Shown here: in pieces, positions 17,975-32,337 of the stretch
Position numbering within the stretch: position 1 is the stretch's first letter
Layout of the letters: the number at the start of each line of letters is the position of its first letter
Assembly (NCBI GenBank): GCA_033816765.1
Contig: CM066287.1
Coordinates: 4,030,001 to 4,094,000, forward strand
Reading direction: 5' to 3'
Length of the DNA stretch: 64,000 nt
Source: Nothopassalora personata
Lineage: Eukaryota; Ascomycota; Dothideomycetes; Mycosphaerellales; Mycosphaerellaceae
Notes under the pieces: generated by a model
Databases searched by the model: none
What the model was told of the DNA's origin: nothing
What the model saw: only the letters and a program-made list of their open reading frames with translations
Translations under genes and position numbers: made by a program

Positions 17975-19999
17975 ATGGCGGGCTTTTACGATTCAGCGCC
18001 TCGAACGTTAGAAGAGGTCCGTTCACAATGTACATCAAAGAGAGATGTTATGGCTCACCGACAGACAGATGATGGAGAAGGACCCCACCCTGGTTGTCAA
18101 TGGCGTTGCTGACGATGCCAACGGACCTACTCCGGAACCTTTCGAGCGATATGGCGAGCCATTGCCACACAGTTGGATCCCACTCTATCAGAAACCAATG
18201 AGAACTCCTACGCGAAAGCTTCGAATCGCATGCATCGGAGCTGGAATCAGTGCTATGAACTTGGCGTATAAGGTCTATCACGAATGGCGCGATTCTCTGG
18301 GCGACGTGACAGAGCTGGTTTTCTACGAGGCCAACGAGAATCTGGGCGGCACGTGGCTGGTCAATACATATCCAGGAGTGGCATGTGATGTCCCGGCGCA
18401 TATATACACTTTTCCATTCGAGCCAAATCCTTCGTGGTCTGCATATTACGCATCAGGAGGGGAAATCCTAGAGTACTTCAACAATGCTGTGGCGAAGTGG
18501 GATCTTGCTCGAGACGTCAAGTGTGGCCACCGGGTCACCAATGCGCAATGGAATGAAGAAAAGGGCAACTGGTACCTTACTATGGACACTAAGGAAGGGC
18601 CCGTGGAAGATGTCGTCGATATCTTCGTCTCTGCGGTAGGCTTCCTTTCGAAATGGCGTTGGCCGAACATACCGGGCATAGAAAGTTTCAGTGGGACGCT
18701 GATGCATTCGGCCTCCTGGGACAGTGCTTTCGACTCGACGAGCAAGAAGATTGGGTAAGTCTTGTTGAAGGACCAGATGCGTCATTTGGCCGAGGCACTA
18801 TCGCGTCTGGCGCCTGACCCAGTACCTACTGCCGATACATTGTCATCTGGTTCTTGGCTATCACTAACATATTCTGTATAGAGTAATCGGTAACGGAAGC
18901 TCGGCAATCCAAATCATACCACAAATTGTCGAAAAAGCAAACCACCTAACGAACTTCATCAGAAATCCAACCTACATCACAGCAGGTCTGGGCTCCGGCA
19001 TTATAGGCGGTAAGACGCAATACATCTACAGCGAAGAAGAAAAGCGCAACTTCCGCGAAGATCCATCAGCATTGAAAGCCTACCGCAAGAAAATACAGGC
19101 GGGCTCCAATCGTGCTTTCGACATGTTCGTCAAACATTCGGAAGCGCAGGAAGCCGGCCGCAGAATCACCGCCGCCCAGATGAAGGAAAAGCTGGGTAAT
19201 GATGAAGACCTCGCTCGCAAACTCACGCCGGATTACGAGGTCGGGTGCCGTCGGGCAACCCCTGGGCCAGGTTACCTTGAAGCCTTCAAAAGGGATAATG
19301 TCTCCCTCGTTACAGACCCCATAGACCACATTGAACCAAAGGGAATCCGGACTAAAGACGGCACCCTCCAAGAATGCGACGCGATCGTCTGCGCCACAGG
19401 CTTCGACGTCTCTCATCGACCTCCCTTCCCCCTAATCGGTCGGAACGGCGTGAACCTCTCAGACCACTGGGAGAAAGAACCCACATCATATCTCTCCCTC
19501 TGCGCCTCCGGGTTCCCCTCATTTTTCACCTTCTCCGGCCCGAACGCACCGGTAGGCCACGGATCACTGATGGCCAGTCTCAGCTGGAGCGCCGACTACA
19601 TCTGCCAATGGATCGAAAAGATTGCACAAGAAGACATCAAATGTGTAGACGTGAAGCCCGAGGTGTTGGACGAGTTCAACGCGTACAGTGACGAGATCAT
19701 GCAAACGCTGGCATGGTCTGGAGGATGCCACAGTGTAGGTGATTTTTAAACATTTCCATCGCGACGAGCTCTGCCAACTAACTTATGGCCAGTGGTACAA
19801 GAACCACCGCAAGGATGGGAAAGTCACTGCAGTCTGGGCAGGTAGTGTCATCTCCTACCACGACATGATTGAGCACATACGGCCCGAAGATTTCGACATA
19901 AAATATAGGACAAAGAATCGTTTCAGGTTCATGGGTAACGGCAGAACATGGCGAGAATACGATCCAGAAGCAGATCTGGCTTGGTACCTTACAAAGTAG
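17975..19999 (+). CDS. Baeyer-Villiger type flavin monooxygenase
   Basis: Four exons deduced: 17975-18016, 18069-18754, 18882-19734, 19793-19999, giving 595 residues; all junctions keep phase and use GT..AG. The start AACCATGG has good context, and the 52-nt first intron begins GTCCGT. Two Rossmann motifs are seen, G-A-G-I-S-A (about 71-76) and G-N-G-S-S-A after intron 2, and between them the Baeyer-Villiger fingerprint F-x-G-x3-H-x3-W (F-S-G-T-L-M-H-S-A-S-W). G-G-T-W-L-V-N-T-Y-P-G-V-A-C-D-V-P-A is the usual FAD/NADPH block of 4-hydroxyacetophenone or sterigmatocystin-pathway type enzymes. Such enzymes oxidise ketones to esters in catabolism or secondary metabolism; the substrate here cannot be told. 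No polyketide or NRPS gene is in the window. Converges on MIC60. Confidence 0.92.
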
Positions 20000-20143
20000 C
20001 AGCATGGATATATAAGCTCGATCATACAATTCGAACTCTGGCTTTGTCTTCTATTTCTGTACAGAGGTTGGGGTACTGAGATGAATATGCTACAAGCTCG
20101 GCTTTCTGCTGGCCGACTTCGAATTTAACGAACGCTCAGCTCT

Positions 20144-22286
20144 CTATTCGACAAGAAGACTTTGTAGTCTGGCTTCTGTTGACATCACCTATAGATTAAT
20201 TAGCGCATGTTTCCCGATCAAAAGGAGACGACAGCACTCACATCAACAGCTTGCCTGACCTCCAGTACCCTTCGGCACTCGCTGACCCAATCACGCGACA
20301 GCACGCCGGCCCAGCCCTTGAGACTGTTCATCTCACGCGCAGCAGCATCTAGATCACCCTCCTCGAGCAAGACCTCCGTGCGAGCAAGTGTCGCTTCAAC
20401 GTCTTCGCCCTCTGGCAGCCCGCGGTCGCTCTTCTTTTGAAACATCAACCTCGAGAGAACAGCGCTGGCGGCGTGACTTGCGACGCCAGCATCTTCTGGC
20501 AGCAAAGAGGCTTTCCGTACTTCAGTCGCCACTCTCCTGAAACGGTCAATAAGAGCAGCTGCCGAGGGTACCCCTCGCTGGTAGGCTGCCGGATTTATCG
20601 AAGCGATAGCAGCACTGACAACATCGTTGTTCTTGCTCACTTCTTTCAGGGCCACTAGCTCGTTGATGAATGGTGTGGGGTGGTCTGACTCTTGGAGCTT
20701 AGCTCTCACAGCTTCAAGTGCGACCTGTAGGTACTGTGTCTGGAGTGTCGCGTCAATGACCTCGTTCCATTGCGAAGACAATTTCTCGAGTTCCTGGACA
20801 TTCGATGATAGCTCATCGATCTTGGAGAGGCGCCCGTTTCGCTCCTCCTCAACCTTCGACCGCACATCGTCCATGAACTTCTTTTGCAACGCGATCTCCT
20901 GCTCCAACAAGGCGTTCTTGTTTTTCTGCTCCAGAACCTTCTTGGTAGCATCAACTTCGACAGAAAGTCTTTGTTGATAGCTCGTGCTGAGCTTCTCGCG
21001 TTCCTGTTCGTACTCCTCTCGCCACCTTGTCTCCTGTTCGCGCATTTCACCCTCAAGTCGGCGAACCAGTTCCTTGGCAGCGTTGTCGAACTCGGTGTGT
21101 GCGCTTTGGATTCTGTTGTCTGCTTCCTTTATGGTCTGTTCCTTCATCGTCTTGATCTCGGAAATCACCTTCTCCAAGTCCTGCTTGGCTGATGAGATGG
21201 TGCTGGCATATTTCGGTGCTTCTGGGGAGGCATTGACAGCAGTGATGATGTTGTTGACGAGCTTGACAACTTCCTGCACCGCACGTTCTGAGCCCTCAGA
21301 TATGGTCAAGTTGTCCACAAGCGAAGCAGCTGGTGGTGTTGGTGTCGACTGAGGTGCAACAGCAGCAGCTGGCTTGTCGCTCTGCGTTCGCGCAGGTTTC
21401 TCCTCCGTCTTCGCAGGTTGAGGAGGCTTCTGTTCCTTCTTCTGTTCTGCCGGCTGAGCCTTGTTATCGTCCAGAGCGCTGGTATGTCTACCGCGTTGAG
21501 CAAGGTCCGAGCCAATGTTATCATTCTCCGACTCAGCAACTCTTGGCTTCACGCCGCTCTGGCGACCAATGGTGATCTTGTTCTCCCCGCGCGTCTGTGG
21601 CCAGTTCCTGCCGGCAAACTCCCGCTGTGGGAAGCGCTTGCGGAACTCGCGCTCTTCAAAGTATGCCACTGCATCCTCGCCGAAGGGCACGTACTCGGTG
21701 AAGAAGTCGTGGAAGTTGTCGTTTACGAGCGAGTAGTAGACAGCACCACCGTAGCCTAGCGCAGAGAGGATCAAGAGCGTGGTGAGGAAGCGTCGGAAGC
21801 GGCCCTTCTCCTTAGTAGGTGGTGGTGGTGGAGGAGGAGGAGGAGCGGACGAGGGACCCGTCTTCGCTGTGCCAGTGCCCGTTGGTGGGAGGTTGCCGGT
21901 GTTCGTTGAGGGCGCAGGGGGGTTCGACTGGACTTCGGCGGGCGTGGGAGGTTCTAAGGGAGGGCCAATGGGTGGGACGTCGGTTGCGGTTGGGTTCTCT
22001 GTCACTGTCGCCAGGACTGGCGCTTGAGGAACACCAGCCACGGTCCCGCTCTGCGTGCCGGGCAGGACGGTCTTGTCGGGCGATCGTGCATCGGCGAAGG
22101 CTCTCTACAGTGTCGTGTCAGCTGGTGTCGCGTGGTATGGAAGTCTGCTCCGAGGCACGGGAAACATACAATCAGCGGCTGTCGATACGGCGGTGCTTGT
22201 TGCAGGCCTCCAGCACAGCGCCGGATGGAATGCCTGGCGCCTTGCTCGAGGCATGCATTGCTTCGAGCAACGGCTAATCGCAGCAT
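20144..22286 (-). CDS. MIC60: MICOS subunit MIC60 (mitofilin)
   Basis: Three exons: 22286-22170, 22104-20242 and a short terminal exon 20188-20144; 674 residues. Exon 1 encodes a basic mitochondrial presequence (MLRLAVARSN...). Exon 2 begins R-A-F-A-D-A, a usual cleavage-region sequence in fungal MIC60. A Pro-rich linker with a run of nine prolines precedes one transmembrane helix at about 146-165, then the long intermembrane-space coiled coil (about 300-480) and the C-terminal mitofilin signature. The last intron (20241-20189) is supported by the exon it reveals, ending E-A-R-L-Q-S-L-L-V-E, which is conserved in the family; without it the protein would end in an unrelated tail. MIC60 anchors the inner membrane at crista junctions. 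Start codons of MIC60 and the amine oxidase are 294 bp apart. Confidence 0.94.
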
Positions 22287-22498
22287 CTTGCGCTGCTGTG
22301 TCTCTGTGCTCTACACGCAAAAACGCAAAAACGGAAATGTCGCATCGAAAGTGTCGCCGTCGGAACTTGTCGGCCCGTCCTCTTCGACCACTGACTGACT
22401 TTTCATCTCCTCGACAATGTCCTCGACATGGCATGGGAAGGTAATGTGGTCAAAGGGCTGCCTATCGCACAGTCGTCTGCTACATTGTCCAATGATAG

Positions 22499-24371
<1,873 letters not shown>

Positions 24372-24416
24372 TCACATGGATCAGTCTTGGAAACGCCACT
24401 CAAAATTCTTGTACAA

Positions 24417-25679
24417 CTATAGACCTCGTTTCTCCTCGTGCCCTCCGTTGAGCATCCCAAAGCTATCTTGCCTCCGGCCCTTGCGGCCATAGATCTCTTT
24501 CGCCCACTCGCTGATCTGGAAACACCAGCCGCCCGCAACAAGCAACCCAGATACAACATTTACAAGCCGGATGAGCAGCGCTGGTATTGAGCTCCATTCC
24601 TCGGCGATGGTTAGACCTATTGGCTCAATGTCGAACTTGATGAAGACACCCGGCACTGCATTTTCCGGCACTTTGCGAGACTGCTCCGTTACGGCGTACT
24701 GGTTCGTGAAGACGGTCTTCTTGCTGTAGCGGCGTGGGTACTGGCTTAGTCCATCTTCACCTGATGAAGGCGATTCGTGGTGCTTGTCGATGTTGCGGAG
24801 TGTCTTCGCATCGGTTGTGTAGATAGTTGGCACTACTGAGAGGTAGTACTGGAACTTGTAGAAGTGGTCGGCGGTGGTTGCTACTGTGTTGTCGAGAGGG
24901 TTGGTCAAGGATGGGTAGAAGGGCCCGAAGGAAAGCTCGTTGACTGCGTGGCTGAAGTTGAATGCTGCAGGCGTGTTAGCAGTGCTGTCGCGCGTCATTC
25001 TCATTCATCGTCACTTACTGCTGTGATCAAGATGAGCCCCGAGCTCCATATAGCCATGCCCTCTAGCAGTGATGTGGAAGTCTCCCTGCACCTTGTTACC
25101 GTGCAAACTGCCGTATATCCTGCAACTGTCCGGTTGAGCTCCCCAGGGCAGACTCGGCGTCTTCTTGAACTTCTTCTTCCTCCTCGCTACGCCAACGTAA
25201 TTGTGGACATCCTCCTCTTCATACTCTGCCCCCTTCCCATCGTTACTACTCCTGATGCGCTCCTCCTTCTCCGCAGCAAGAGCGTGCGATCTCCGTTTCC
25301 ACTGTATCCAAGTCGTAGGATCCTTGTTCAACGCCGTTCCAGCAAGAATGCGATCCCCCGACGCGTCCTGCACGTTCACATGCAAGTCGCCGCACTGCAT
25401 CGCAACAACCACGTCGAGGTTGATCTGAAGATCATGGCCGACTCCCTGCTCCACGGCGAAAGAATGTGTAGTCTCGCCCGCCCACCATCTCGACACCTCG
25501 CTCCAGCCCAGGAACAACGAGGCGAAAATCAGCACAACAGTCCAGACGCCGCCTGATTCTGTGCGTTCCGTATATGAAGGTTTCGTCTTGGGGAAGGCAT
25601 CGAATGATTTTACGACACTCGAGGCCTTGCTCTCTCCGAAATTGGAGTCGTCAAGCCCTCTGTCTGCGAAGCCATTCAT
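24417..25679 (-). CDS. ERV41: ER-Golgi cycling receptor ERV41 (ERGIC protein)
   Basis: Two exons, 25679-25019 and 24964-24417, separated by a 54-nt intron; 402 residues. The N-terminal cytosolic part contains F-D-A-F-P-K, the standard start of this family, then TM1 (about 46-64), a large lumenal domain with R-G-H-G-Y and the hallmark F-N-F-S-H-A-V-N-E-L-S-F-G-P-F-Y-P-S just after the intron, and TM2 near residues 345-370. ERV41 with ERV46 cycles in COPII and COPI vesicles and retrieves ER proteins lacking HDEL. The junction restores a continuous conserved sequence, so the intron is secure. Confidence 0.93.
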
Positions 25680-26332
25680 TGCACCGTAATGGCCACCTGG
25701 GCGACGTATGGGCAGTGCTATCGGAGAAGCATTGGGCGAGCACGTGTTGAAGACAACTTGCCTTCATCATAACGTGCATGGGCCAGGGGTCCCTTGACGG
25801 TACGGTCCATCGGCAGCGAAACCCCCGGCTAAAACGCTATGCCGGATATTATGAAGCCGCGCTTAGCTAGGTCATAGAGCTTTTACGGTACAGTATTTCT
25901 GTCGTCCCCTTGCCTGCTTTGGGCTTTGTCAAGGATTAAAGCGGTTTACGATCGGACGTGAAAACAGACTGTGGTATTCCTACTACCTATACCATTAAAA
26001 CCGACTCTCGCTTCTTGTTAGACACCTAGAGGCCTCTCCTTCTCTAAACTACTACGCTACGTAACTGTATACGTAGATAATAACTCAAGACAATTTTCGA
26101 TACATGTAAAGAATAGAATCAAGATTCGTTATGATAACACATATCGTGATGTAATAAGTATAATGAATTACGTGGTCAATGTACCTTTCTCGTTATATTC
26201 CTAACCCGGTTTTTGACCCATCGCTATGCAGTTTTACTTCCCACATAGACAAACTGAGAGATTCGTTATCTCGTCCGTCCTGTACATGCTTACTTTTAAA
26301 TCATCAACATATCGTATATCGTCCATCATTTC
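25680..26332. other. Intergenic, AT-rich to the right
   Basis: Contains the ERV41 promoter. The DNA between about 25,860 and 26,330 is AT-rich with many TA steps but retains CA, and may be an old repeat remnant. No gene or structured RNA is recognised. Confidence 0.5.
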
Positions 26333-27835
26333 CTAAAGCACGAGTCCAGCAACGCCGATAGCTGCTCCGACGATCACAGCAAACTCCGCGGCATACCAGC
26401 TCGAAGGAACGGCGGCTCCAGATTGAAGGACCGGTCGGTTGGATGGAGACGGACTAGCAGACGCCTGTGGCGTAGAGTCTCCAGTGGCTTGGCCCACTTC
26501 AGCCCAGGAGGTGATTGTCGAGCGCATACCATTTGGTAGAGTCGTAGTCTGAAGACGCAGTTGGCTTACAACGCCGCCACCGGGTTGATAGGTCACGGTA
26601 ACGACGCGGCCTCTAGAATCTGTAGCAGTGTATACACCTCCTGGAGTTGGACTGGACAGCACGACTTGGCCACCATAGCTGTCTGTGGTGGTGAAAACGG
26701 ACGGAGCAGAGCTGATAACTCTGCCTCCTGACGTAACTGATCCTGATTGAAGAGGTGAGGCAGTCGTGACAGTGCTTCCCTGTCTGTTGACACTGGTGAC
26801 AATAGCAGCGGGCGCCATCGATGAAGCAGTCACGGTTTGGCCTTGATCGTTCGTAGTCACCACTGCTACAGCCACGCTGGTTGAGGCTTCGTTCTGGAAT
26901 GCTTGTGTTGTTCGAACAACAGTGCCGCCGTTGCTGTTCGTGGTCGTGACTTCGACGGGAACCAAGACACCGGTCTGCGTCTGTGCGGTAGGTGCTGCTG
27001 AGACAGTGGATTCCGAGATAGGCTCGCTCGCTTGGACTGTAGAAGAAACCGCGATGGATGTGACCCTAGTCTCACCGGCTGCGTTCGTTGTTGCGACATG
27101 TATCGTGGTGCCTGGAGTAGAAGTTGGTGAGCCTTGCACTTGTGGAGTAGAAAGTTCATTGTCATCACCAGGAGAGGTCGCGGTCGTTCGGTCGTTGTTC
27201 GTGGGACTGATTGGCGTAGTCACCGAAGTGGGAACAATGACCGTGCTCCCTTTTGCCGTCGTAATCGACGTCGACTCGACCACGGTGGAGGGAGAAGTAT
27301 TACCTGTTGTACTTGTCGGCTCTGCAGTAGGCGCGCTCAGAGAAGCGGAAGACGAGCGTCCGACTGGCGAAGAGCTGACAAGGGAAGAAGTGGAGAACTG
27401 ACCTGAGGTGGGTGGCTCTGTCGTTGCGGCTACCGTCGTCCGAGTTGTAAACGAAACAGCTGTGGTCGAGGCATCTGTGACGATGACTGGATTCGTCGTT
27501 GCGGTTGTCGAGTTGTCGTGCTGTCGCTTACGCAGATAGTCTTTCACGATGGCATCCTGCTTGGCAAGGTCGACAAGTTTCGAAGCCAGCTCTGGATCTT
27601 CGCTGCGGACAGCATCGATGGCATCACGCCCATCTTCGAAGACTCCTTCTTGGTATTTGGGCTTCAAGTGGCCTTCTATCGCAGCTTTGAGAGATTCTCC
27701 CGGCAGTTGCTTGATGATTTCTTCCCACTCCAGTAGTGACGCGGTCTCGACAATTCTCCCGTCAGCTTGGCTCTGAGCCACGCCCAACGGGATCAGAGGC
27801 AAGCCGAGAAGGAGGATCGATCGCAATGACAGCAT
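26333..27835 (-). CDS. Ser/Thr-rich GPI-anchored cell-wall type protein
   Basis: 500 residues in one exon. A signal peptide (residues 1-20, MLSLRSILLLGLPLIPLGVA) is followed by a short alpha-helical, charged N-terminal domain (about 25-105) that I do not recognise, then about 350 residues of Ser/Thr/Val-rich sequence with T-x-T repeats, and a hydrophobic C-terminus (F-A-V-I-V-G-A-A-I-G-V-A-G-L-V-L) directly at the stop. This is the layout of a GPI-modified, O-mannosylated wall or membrane protein. Several degenerate repeats of the type V-T-T-(T/N)-x2-G-x-T-V occur (about 250-410). Function unknown beyond surface location. Confidence 0.8.
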   Translation of the reverse strand: MLSLRSILLLGLPLIPLGVAQSQADGRIVETASLLEWEEIIKQLPGESLKAAIEGHLKPKYQEGVFEDGRDAIDAVRSEDPELASKLVDLAKQDAIVKDYLRKRQHDNSTTATTNPVIVTDASTTAVSFTTRTTVAATTEPPTSGQFSTSSLVSSSPVGRSSSASLSAPTAEPTSTTGNTSPSTVVESTSITTAKGSTVIVPTSVTTPISPTNNDRTTATSPGDDNELSTPQVQGSPTSTPGTTIHVATTNAAGETRVTSIAVSSTVQASEPISESTVSAAPTAQTQTGVLVPVEVTTTNSNGGTVVRTTQAFQNEASTSVAVAVVTTNDQGQTVTASSMAPAAIVTSVNRQGSTVTTASPLQSGSVTSGGRVISSAPSVFTTTDSYGGQVVLSSPTPGGVYTATDSRGRVVTVTYQPGGGVVSQLRLQTTTLPNGMRSTITSWAEVGQATGDSTPQASASPSPSNRPVLQSGAAVPSSWYAAEFAVIVGAAIGVAGLVL

Positions 27836-28906
27836 TGTCCTTGGTGCCAGTGCTCAACGAGTGCAGAAAGGCAGGGACCGGCTCGTACGCTGAACGAATG
27901 AAGCGTACTGTGGAGTGACAATGTCAGAGACGAAGCGAACGTGTTCTGAGGCGCTGAGGCAGCGATGCCAGTGAGATGTCAGCACAGCGCAGGACACGTA
28001 CGATGGCTGGCTAAATGTGTGCCGCGGCGTTCACATGCTCTCTAGTTTTCCACTTCCTGCGTCGTAATCCTCTTTCCTCGGAACCCCCGGACAAGTGCTG
28101 TGCTCCTCTATACAATTTTTGCCAGCCAGATAATAATAAGACGCTGCATTAGAATACAAAATGTACCAGAACGAAGGACTTCAAGACTGACCAATCGAGG
28201 AAGCTAAAAAGTAATGTCGCAGCGCCAAGAGGCACCTCGTCGCCATCGATGGGCGGATGGCAGGGAAGTGGGTAGGTGACTTTTGAAACACCCGGGGGCG
28301 CGATACGAGAATGATGAGGAGTGTCGTCGCGACGGCAGAGATCGGCTAGGCCCAAACGGACTTCTGTGAGCTTCTGGGCAGGACCGTTTTCGACGTTGTG
28401 TTGCCGAGTCTTACGCCATTGGCTTGACCCGATTTGTCGGCTGGTGCGGTTCTTCGAAGCAACGCCTCTGCTGTTTGGCTTGGGGCAGACAACAAGGATG
28501 TGTGCGGTACGCGAGGATGCGCAGCCAACGGCTGTCGGTCGTTGGGACTGATGAGTGCACGTGCAGCAGGCTCCGAGCGGCGAGGATACGCCACTCACAG
28601 AGCTCGGTTCTCGGTTTCAGCCGGAGCGGAGCTGTCGTGGCAGTCACGCAGTAAAAGTCATTCCCGGGCAGCATGGCAATCCTCTTGCGCAATACTGTAC
28701 GGATCACGGCCGTCCGAAGCGGTCCTCGCCATGGCCCCACACAAAGACCCTCGGTGCGCAGAGCGCTCAGCCATGACGGCATTATGGAGTGATCTGGTTG
28801 CTTTCATGTGCAAATAGAGCCACGTCTGCAGCTCCACAGAAGTGGGAACTTTGCCACACTGCAAGCGAAGCACGCTGGCTGCCACAGCCCCTCTCTGATG
28901 TACAGT
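27836..28906. other. Intergenic, no gene recognised
   Basis: Upstream region of the GPI-type protein and beyond. Overlapping ORFs of 80-150 codons on both strands (28149-28817) are mutually inconsistent and have no motif, so I do not call them. Confidence 0.5.
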
Positions 28907-29125
28907 AGTGAAAACGGATTTCCTCACCAAACTGCCGCGGGGCTGGATTCGGATTTCAACATTAAAGTGCAAAAGTGGCACTGAATTGTTCGCAGAGCGC
29001 GCGACAGTCGAACGCTCCCCGACTACTACTTCTTGTTTATAGCAATCAATGCCCGAGATATCTAATATATAAAAAGAGTCGCAACTATGATCGTCTTCTC
29101 CAGCTCCGGCTAGCGTGTTTTCACT
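28907..29125. mobile_element. MITE copy 1 (219 bp)
   Basis: Starts AGTGAAAAC and ends GTTTTCACT, a perfect 9-bp terminal inverted repeat. It aligns along its whole length, with small indels, to 56062-56273. It has no coding capacity. A target duplication could not be fixed with confidence. Confidence 0.75.
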
Positions 29126-29477
29126 TACTTGTCACGGGCTGTGCTGCTATTCTAGGATCATTTCTGGACACACTTGAGCCGGCTGGCTCGGCTGCCGTCC
29201 AGCCGATCAATCGAGCTTGAGCTCTCAGGTTGAACACGGCTACCAGTATAACATCGTGCGCGTGCCTCATGATCGAACGAAAATCTGCCGCATCACGCTG
29301 CATGTATCCTTCGGTACGGGTCTAAACACAAATCATTATACACATACGTGGTAAGTAGTGATCGCGCCTCGCTGCCATCTACAGCTCCGCATTGCTCACA
29401 TCTGAAACCTAGTGCTTGTTGCTATACACAGCATGTATAGTCCTCCTACGCCGTCATTGGGGGCATTCCTCGCTTGA
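29126..29477. other. Intergenic
   Basis: Between MITE copy 1 and the 3' end of the RhoGAP gene; nothing recognised. Confidence 0.5.
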
Positions 29478-32337
29478 TTAGGGGCCTGGAGGACTGCCTA
29501 ACGTGCTGATGGCCGCAGGGACTGCTGAACCCTCCACGTACCTCTCGCCATTCATGCTAGGTCTGCCTGCCTGCTGACCAGCTATCGCTCCCTCTTGACC
29601 CAGCGACAAAGGTACCGTCGGCGGCGGGGCGCTCTCGACAGCGACTCTCTGTTGCTCCAGAGACTTGCCACGAACAGGTATTGCTTCGGGCGAGTGCAGG
29701 TCTTGCTTGCTCTGATTTCGTTCATGACCACGTTCAGGAGTCCTGGACCGCTTCTCGGAATCCTTGTTGTTCCGGTCCAATTTGTTTCTGAGCCAAGACA
29801 TGGGGCCCCTTCTTTCCCTTTCCGAGTCAGAAAAGACCGGATCAGAAGTGTACGATGGTTGATTTTGTTGAACAGGAGCGCCCGGTGCCGGGTCCGTCGA
29901 AATGGTGCCTATTGGTCTGGGCTCTTGCAAGCTCTTCCTCTGCACAGAACCACCGCTTCCTATCGTAGACCTTGACGTGGCTTGTTCCCTTGCGGTCATG
30001 GTGCCTAGCGGATTGCCGGGTGTGGAGGGCTCTTCGATCCTATTTTGTGTTCTGGAGAACCGCCATCGATGCCGTTTCTTCTTCTCCGGCTGTTCTTCGC
30101 TCGGGGCAGGCATATCGTCCCCAACCAGGTCGGCATCAGACATATCGGTATGGGACATATCAGTGTGAGAGTGGAACGAGTTGGAAGGCGATATGGTCGG
30201 GCGAAGGGTAGCATCTGTGGGATTTCGCTGAGGCGTCGTCTGCATGCCGGTCGGTGTGTTCTGGGCTGTCGCGTAGGCTGATTGCTCGCCCGAGTCCAGC
30301 GCTGGATCCTCCGATGGCACTGGAGCAAGCGTTGTTGGCCCGTCCTTTGGCGATATTGGTGACCTCTGCATGTCTTGCGGCTCATCGTGTAAAGAATGGG
30401 CAGAAGACTGTGCGCTAGACAGCGTCGAGCCCGGTATCCGTTTCTTCTGAAGTTTGTTCGGCTTTCTTCCTTCGCCATCGCTCGTTGGTGACTGCTTGAG
30501 GATGTCCAGAAACCCCTTACGTGCAGAAGCCGCAGAAGGTGTGTTGGAAGAGGACCTATCTGTGGGTTTCTCCATGTGTCCTGTGGGTGCAAGAAGTGGC
30601 GTTGTATCCTTCTTTGGCGTCTTGAACTCCCCCGTGACAGCGGAGGAAGTATCGCTGAGAGGTGCGCCAGCAAGTGGCGTAGTAGCCTCGCTTGACGAAG
30701 CGGACGTGACCTCAGGTGGTGCGGGAAAGGCAGGCGCGGTGGCGGCTACAGGGGTGTTTTGTATTGAACCTGATCTCTCCGTGGCAGCAGGTTTGGAGAC
30801 CACGGTTTCGACGACTGCGGGAGAGGTCGCTGTCGCTGGTCCGGTCGCGGGCCCAGATGCAGTGCTGGATGGGTTTGGCGTGGTCGGGTCTGAATGCTTA
30901 TCACGCGAGAAACGAGGAGAGTGTGGTGCACTGCCGCCTCTTCTTGATGGCACAGTGTTGCTCCTGTATACGCCGCTAGTAGGCGTGGCAGAAGTAGGAG
31001 TGCCTGGAGCGGGCTGTCCACTCTCAGATCGCTTGCTGTGCTTACTAGACACAGACACGTTGCGGCGGAGACTACCCCATTTCCGTACGCTCTCTGCCGC
31101 CACACTAGAGTTGGAGCCTGAGCGGCCAATGACTGTCTTCGACCTACTTGGCGTGGTCGGCGTGGTTGGCGATTTTACTGGTGTGCCGCTTTCCACGTCA
31201 CGAACAGTTTCGATCGGGGCCTCGGTTCCTTGCATACCAATAAGGAAGCTGTCTTGGTTCTCAATGAGGAAGATCAGAACATCCTGGCTGAGACGATACT
31301 CCTGAGGCGCCATGTCATGTTGTGGATGGTTCAGAATGCCAGGCTGGAAGATGGCGGCAAGGTTGGGTGTTGTCATCTTGTTCAAGTCTGATTTGCTTGC
31401 AAAGACAGCGAGCAAGTCTAGGATGTACAACAGAAGCTGGCGATTGAGCGGCGGCAGTTCCGTGATTAGACCCTGGTACGCTCTGATGGCTGCTTCCGGG
31501 TTGAAGTCTCCTTGGCTTGGACTCTGTGCATCAATGTGACCGACAGCTTGGGCCTGATGGTTCCTCAAAGGATCCCGAAATCGCTGGTAGAACTCCAGGG
31601 GAATAATTGGCTCAGGCAGCTGGTTAAAATATCTTCGGAGAATGTTGGCAGCATCGTGCACAGTATAGCCTGTCCAGTCCAGGCCTTTGCCATATCTGTC
31701 AGGGCTGTCAAATGCTATCTTAAGCTCCTTGATGCGCTTTTCACTTCCGGCCAGCCGGAATATGCCCTCAACATCGGTAGCTGCAGAGTGTCGAGTCAGT
31801 CCATGCTCGGTATGCCGAGAAACTGATGAGCTCACCCTTCTCCTTCAAAAACACACCACACTTCGCCACCACGATTGGGACGTAGCCGTAGATGTAGCTT
31901 TTTCCTTCGTCGTTAAACAAGCTGATGGCGACGTTGGCATAGCGAATGCTGGTCTGTAGTGGCACGCCAAAGATACCCTGTGGGGATGCTACATAGTCTG
32001 GTGTTAGATTCGATCTAGCCCGCGCGAAGCCAACATCCATGAACAGCACGGGGACCAAAGCAGCGGATACAAACATGTCTTGTGCAGGATAGAGATTCAA
32101 CTTCAAGTCGAGTGATGGTCGAACGGGTGTGGACATCTTGTAACGCAAACAACTTTTATTGCGCATGCCATAGTGTAGCGTACCTTGGTCCTGCGTCTTC
32201 TTCTCGCCATCCCTAAACGACTTCCACCACGATCTGAGGTCCTTCTTCTCCTTGACAGCTTCGCTGGGATGAGGCTGCGGCGCGGATCTGGGACCGCTTG
32301 CGCCAGCTGGAGCAGTCGACGGGCCACTGCTCGTCAT
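29478..32337 (-). CDS. SAC7: RhoGAP protein, Sac7 type
   Basis: Three exons: 32337-32184, 31997-31836, 31780-29478; 872 residues, all junctions in phase. Intron 1 (186 nt) also happens to be open in frame, so an intron-retained form is possible, but splicing at CTAACACCAG gives the family's uninterrupted G-I-F-G-V-P-L start. The RhoGAP domain covers about residues 55-255, with the catalytic arginine in G-I-F-R-L-A-G-S (Arg about 114), K-x2-FDSPDRYGKGLDW, the A-N-I-L-R-R-Y-F-N-Q-L-P-E-P block and T-P-N-L-A-A-I-F-Q-P. R-S-W-W-K-S-F near residue 35 is typical of Sac7/Bag7. The remaining 600 residues are Ser/Thr/Pro-rich and probably disordered. Sac7-type proteins stimulate GTP hydrolysis by Rho1, controlling actin and cell-wall integrity signalling. 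Confidence 0.92.

Noticed and set aside
24864..25556. 230-codon plus-strand ORF
   Set aside because: Antisense to ERV41, whose exon structure and motifs are clear.
28149..28817. Overlapping ORFs of 100-150 codons on both strands
   Set aside because: Mutually exclusive, without domains or signal; ordinary chance ORFs in GC-balanced DNA.
30454..31305. 283-codon plus-strand ORF
   Set aside because: Antisense to the disordered Ser/Thr-rich part of the RhoGAP protein.
31998..32183. RhoGAP intron 1 as coding sequence
   Set aside because: It is open in frame but has good donor, branch and acceptor sites, and splicing restores the conserved start of the domain; kept as intron with a note.
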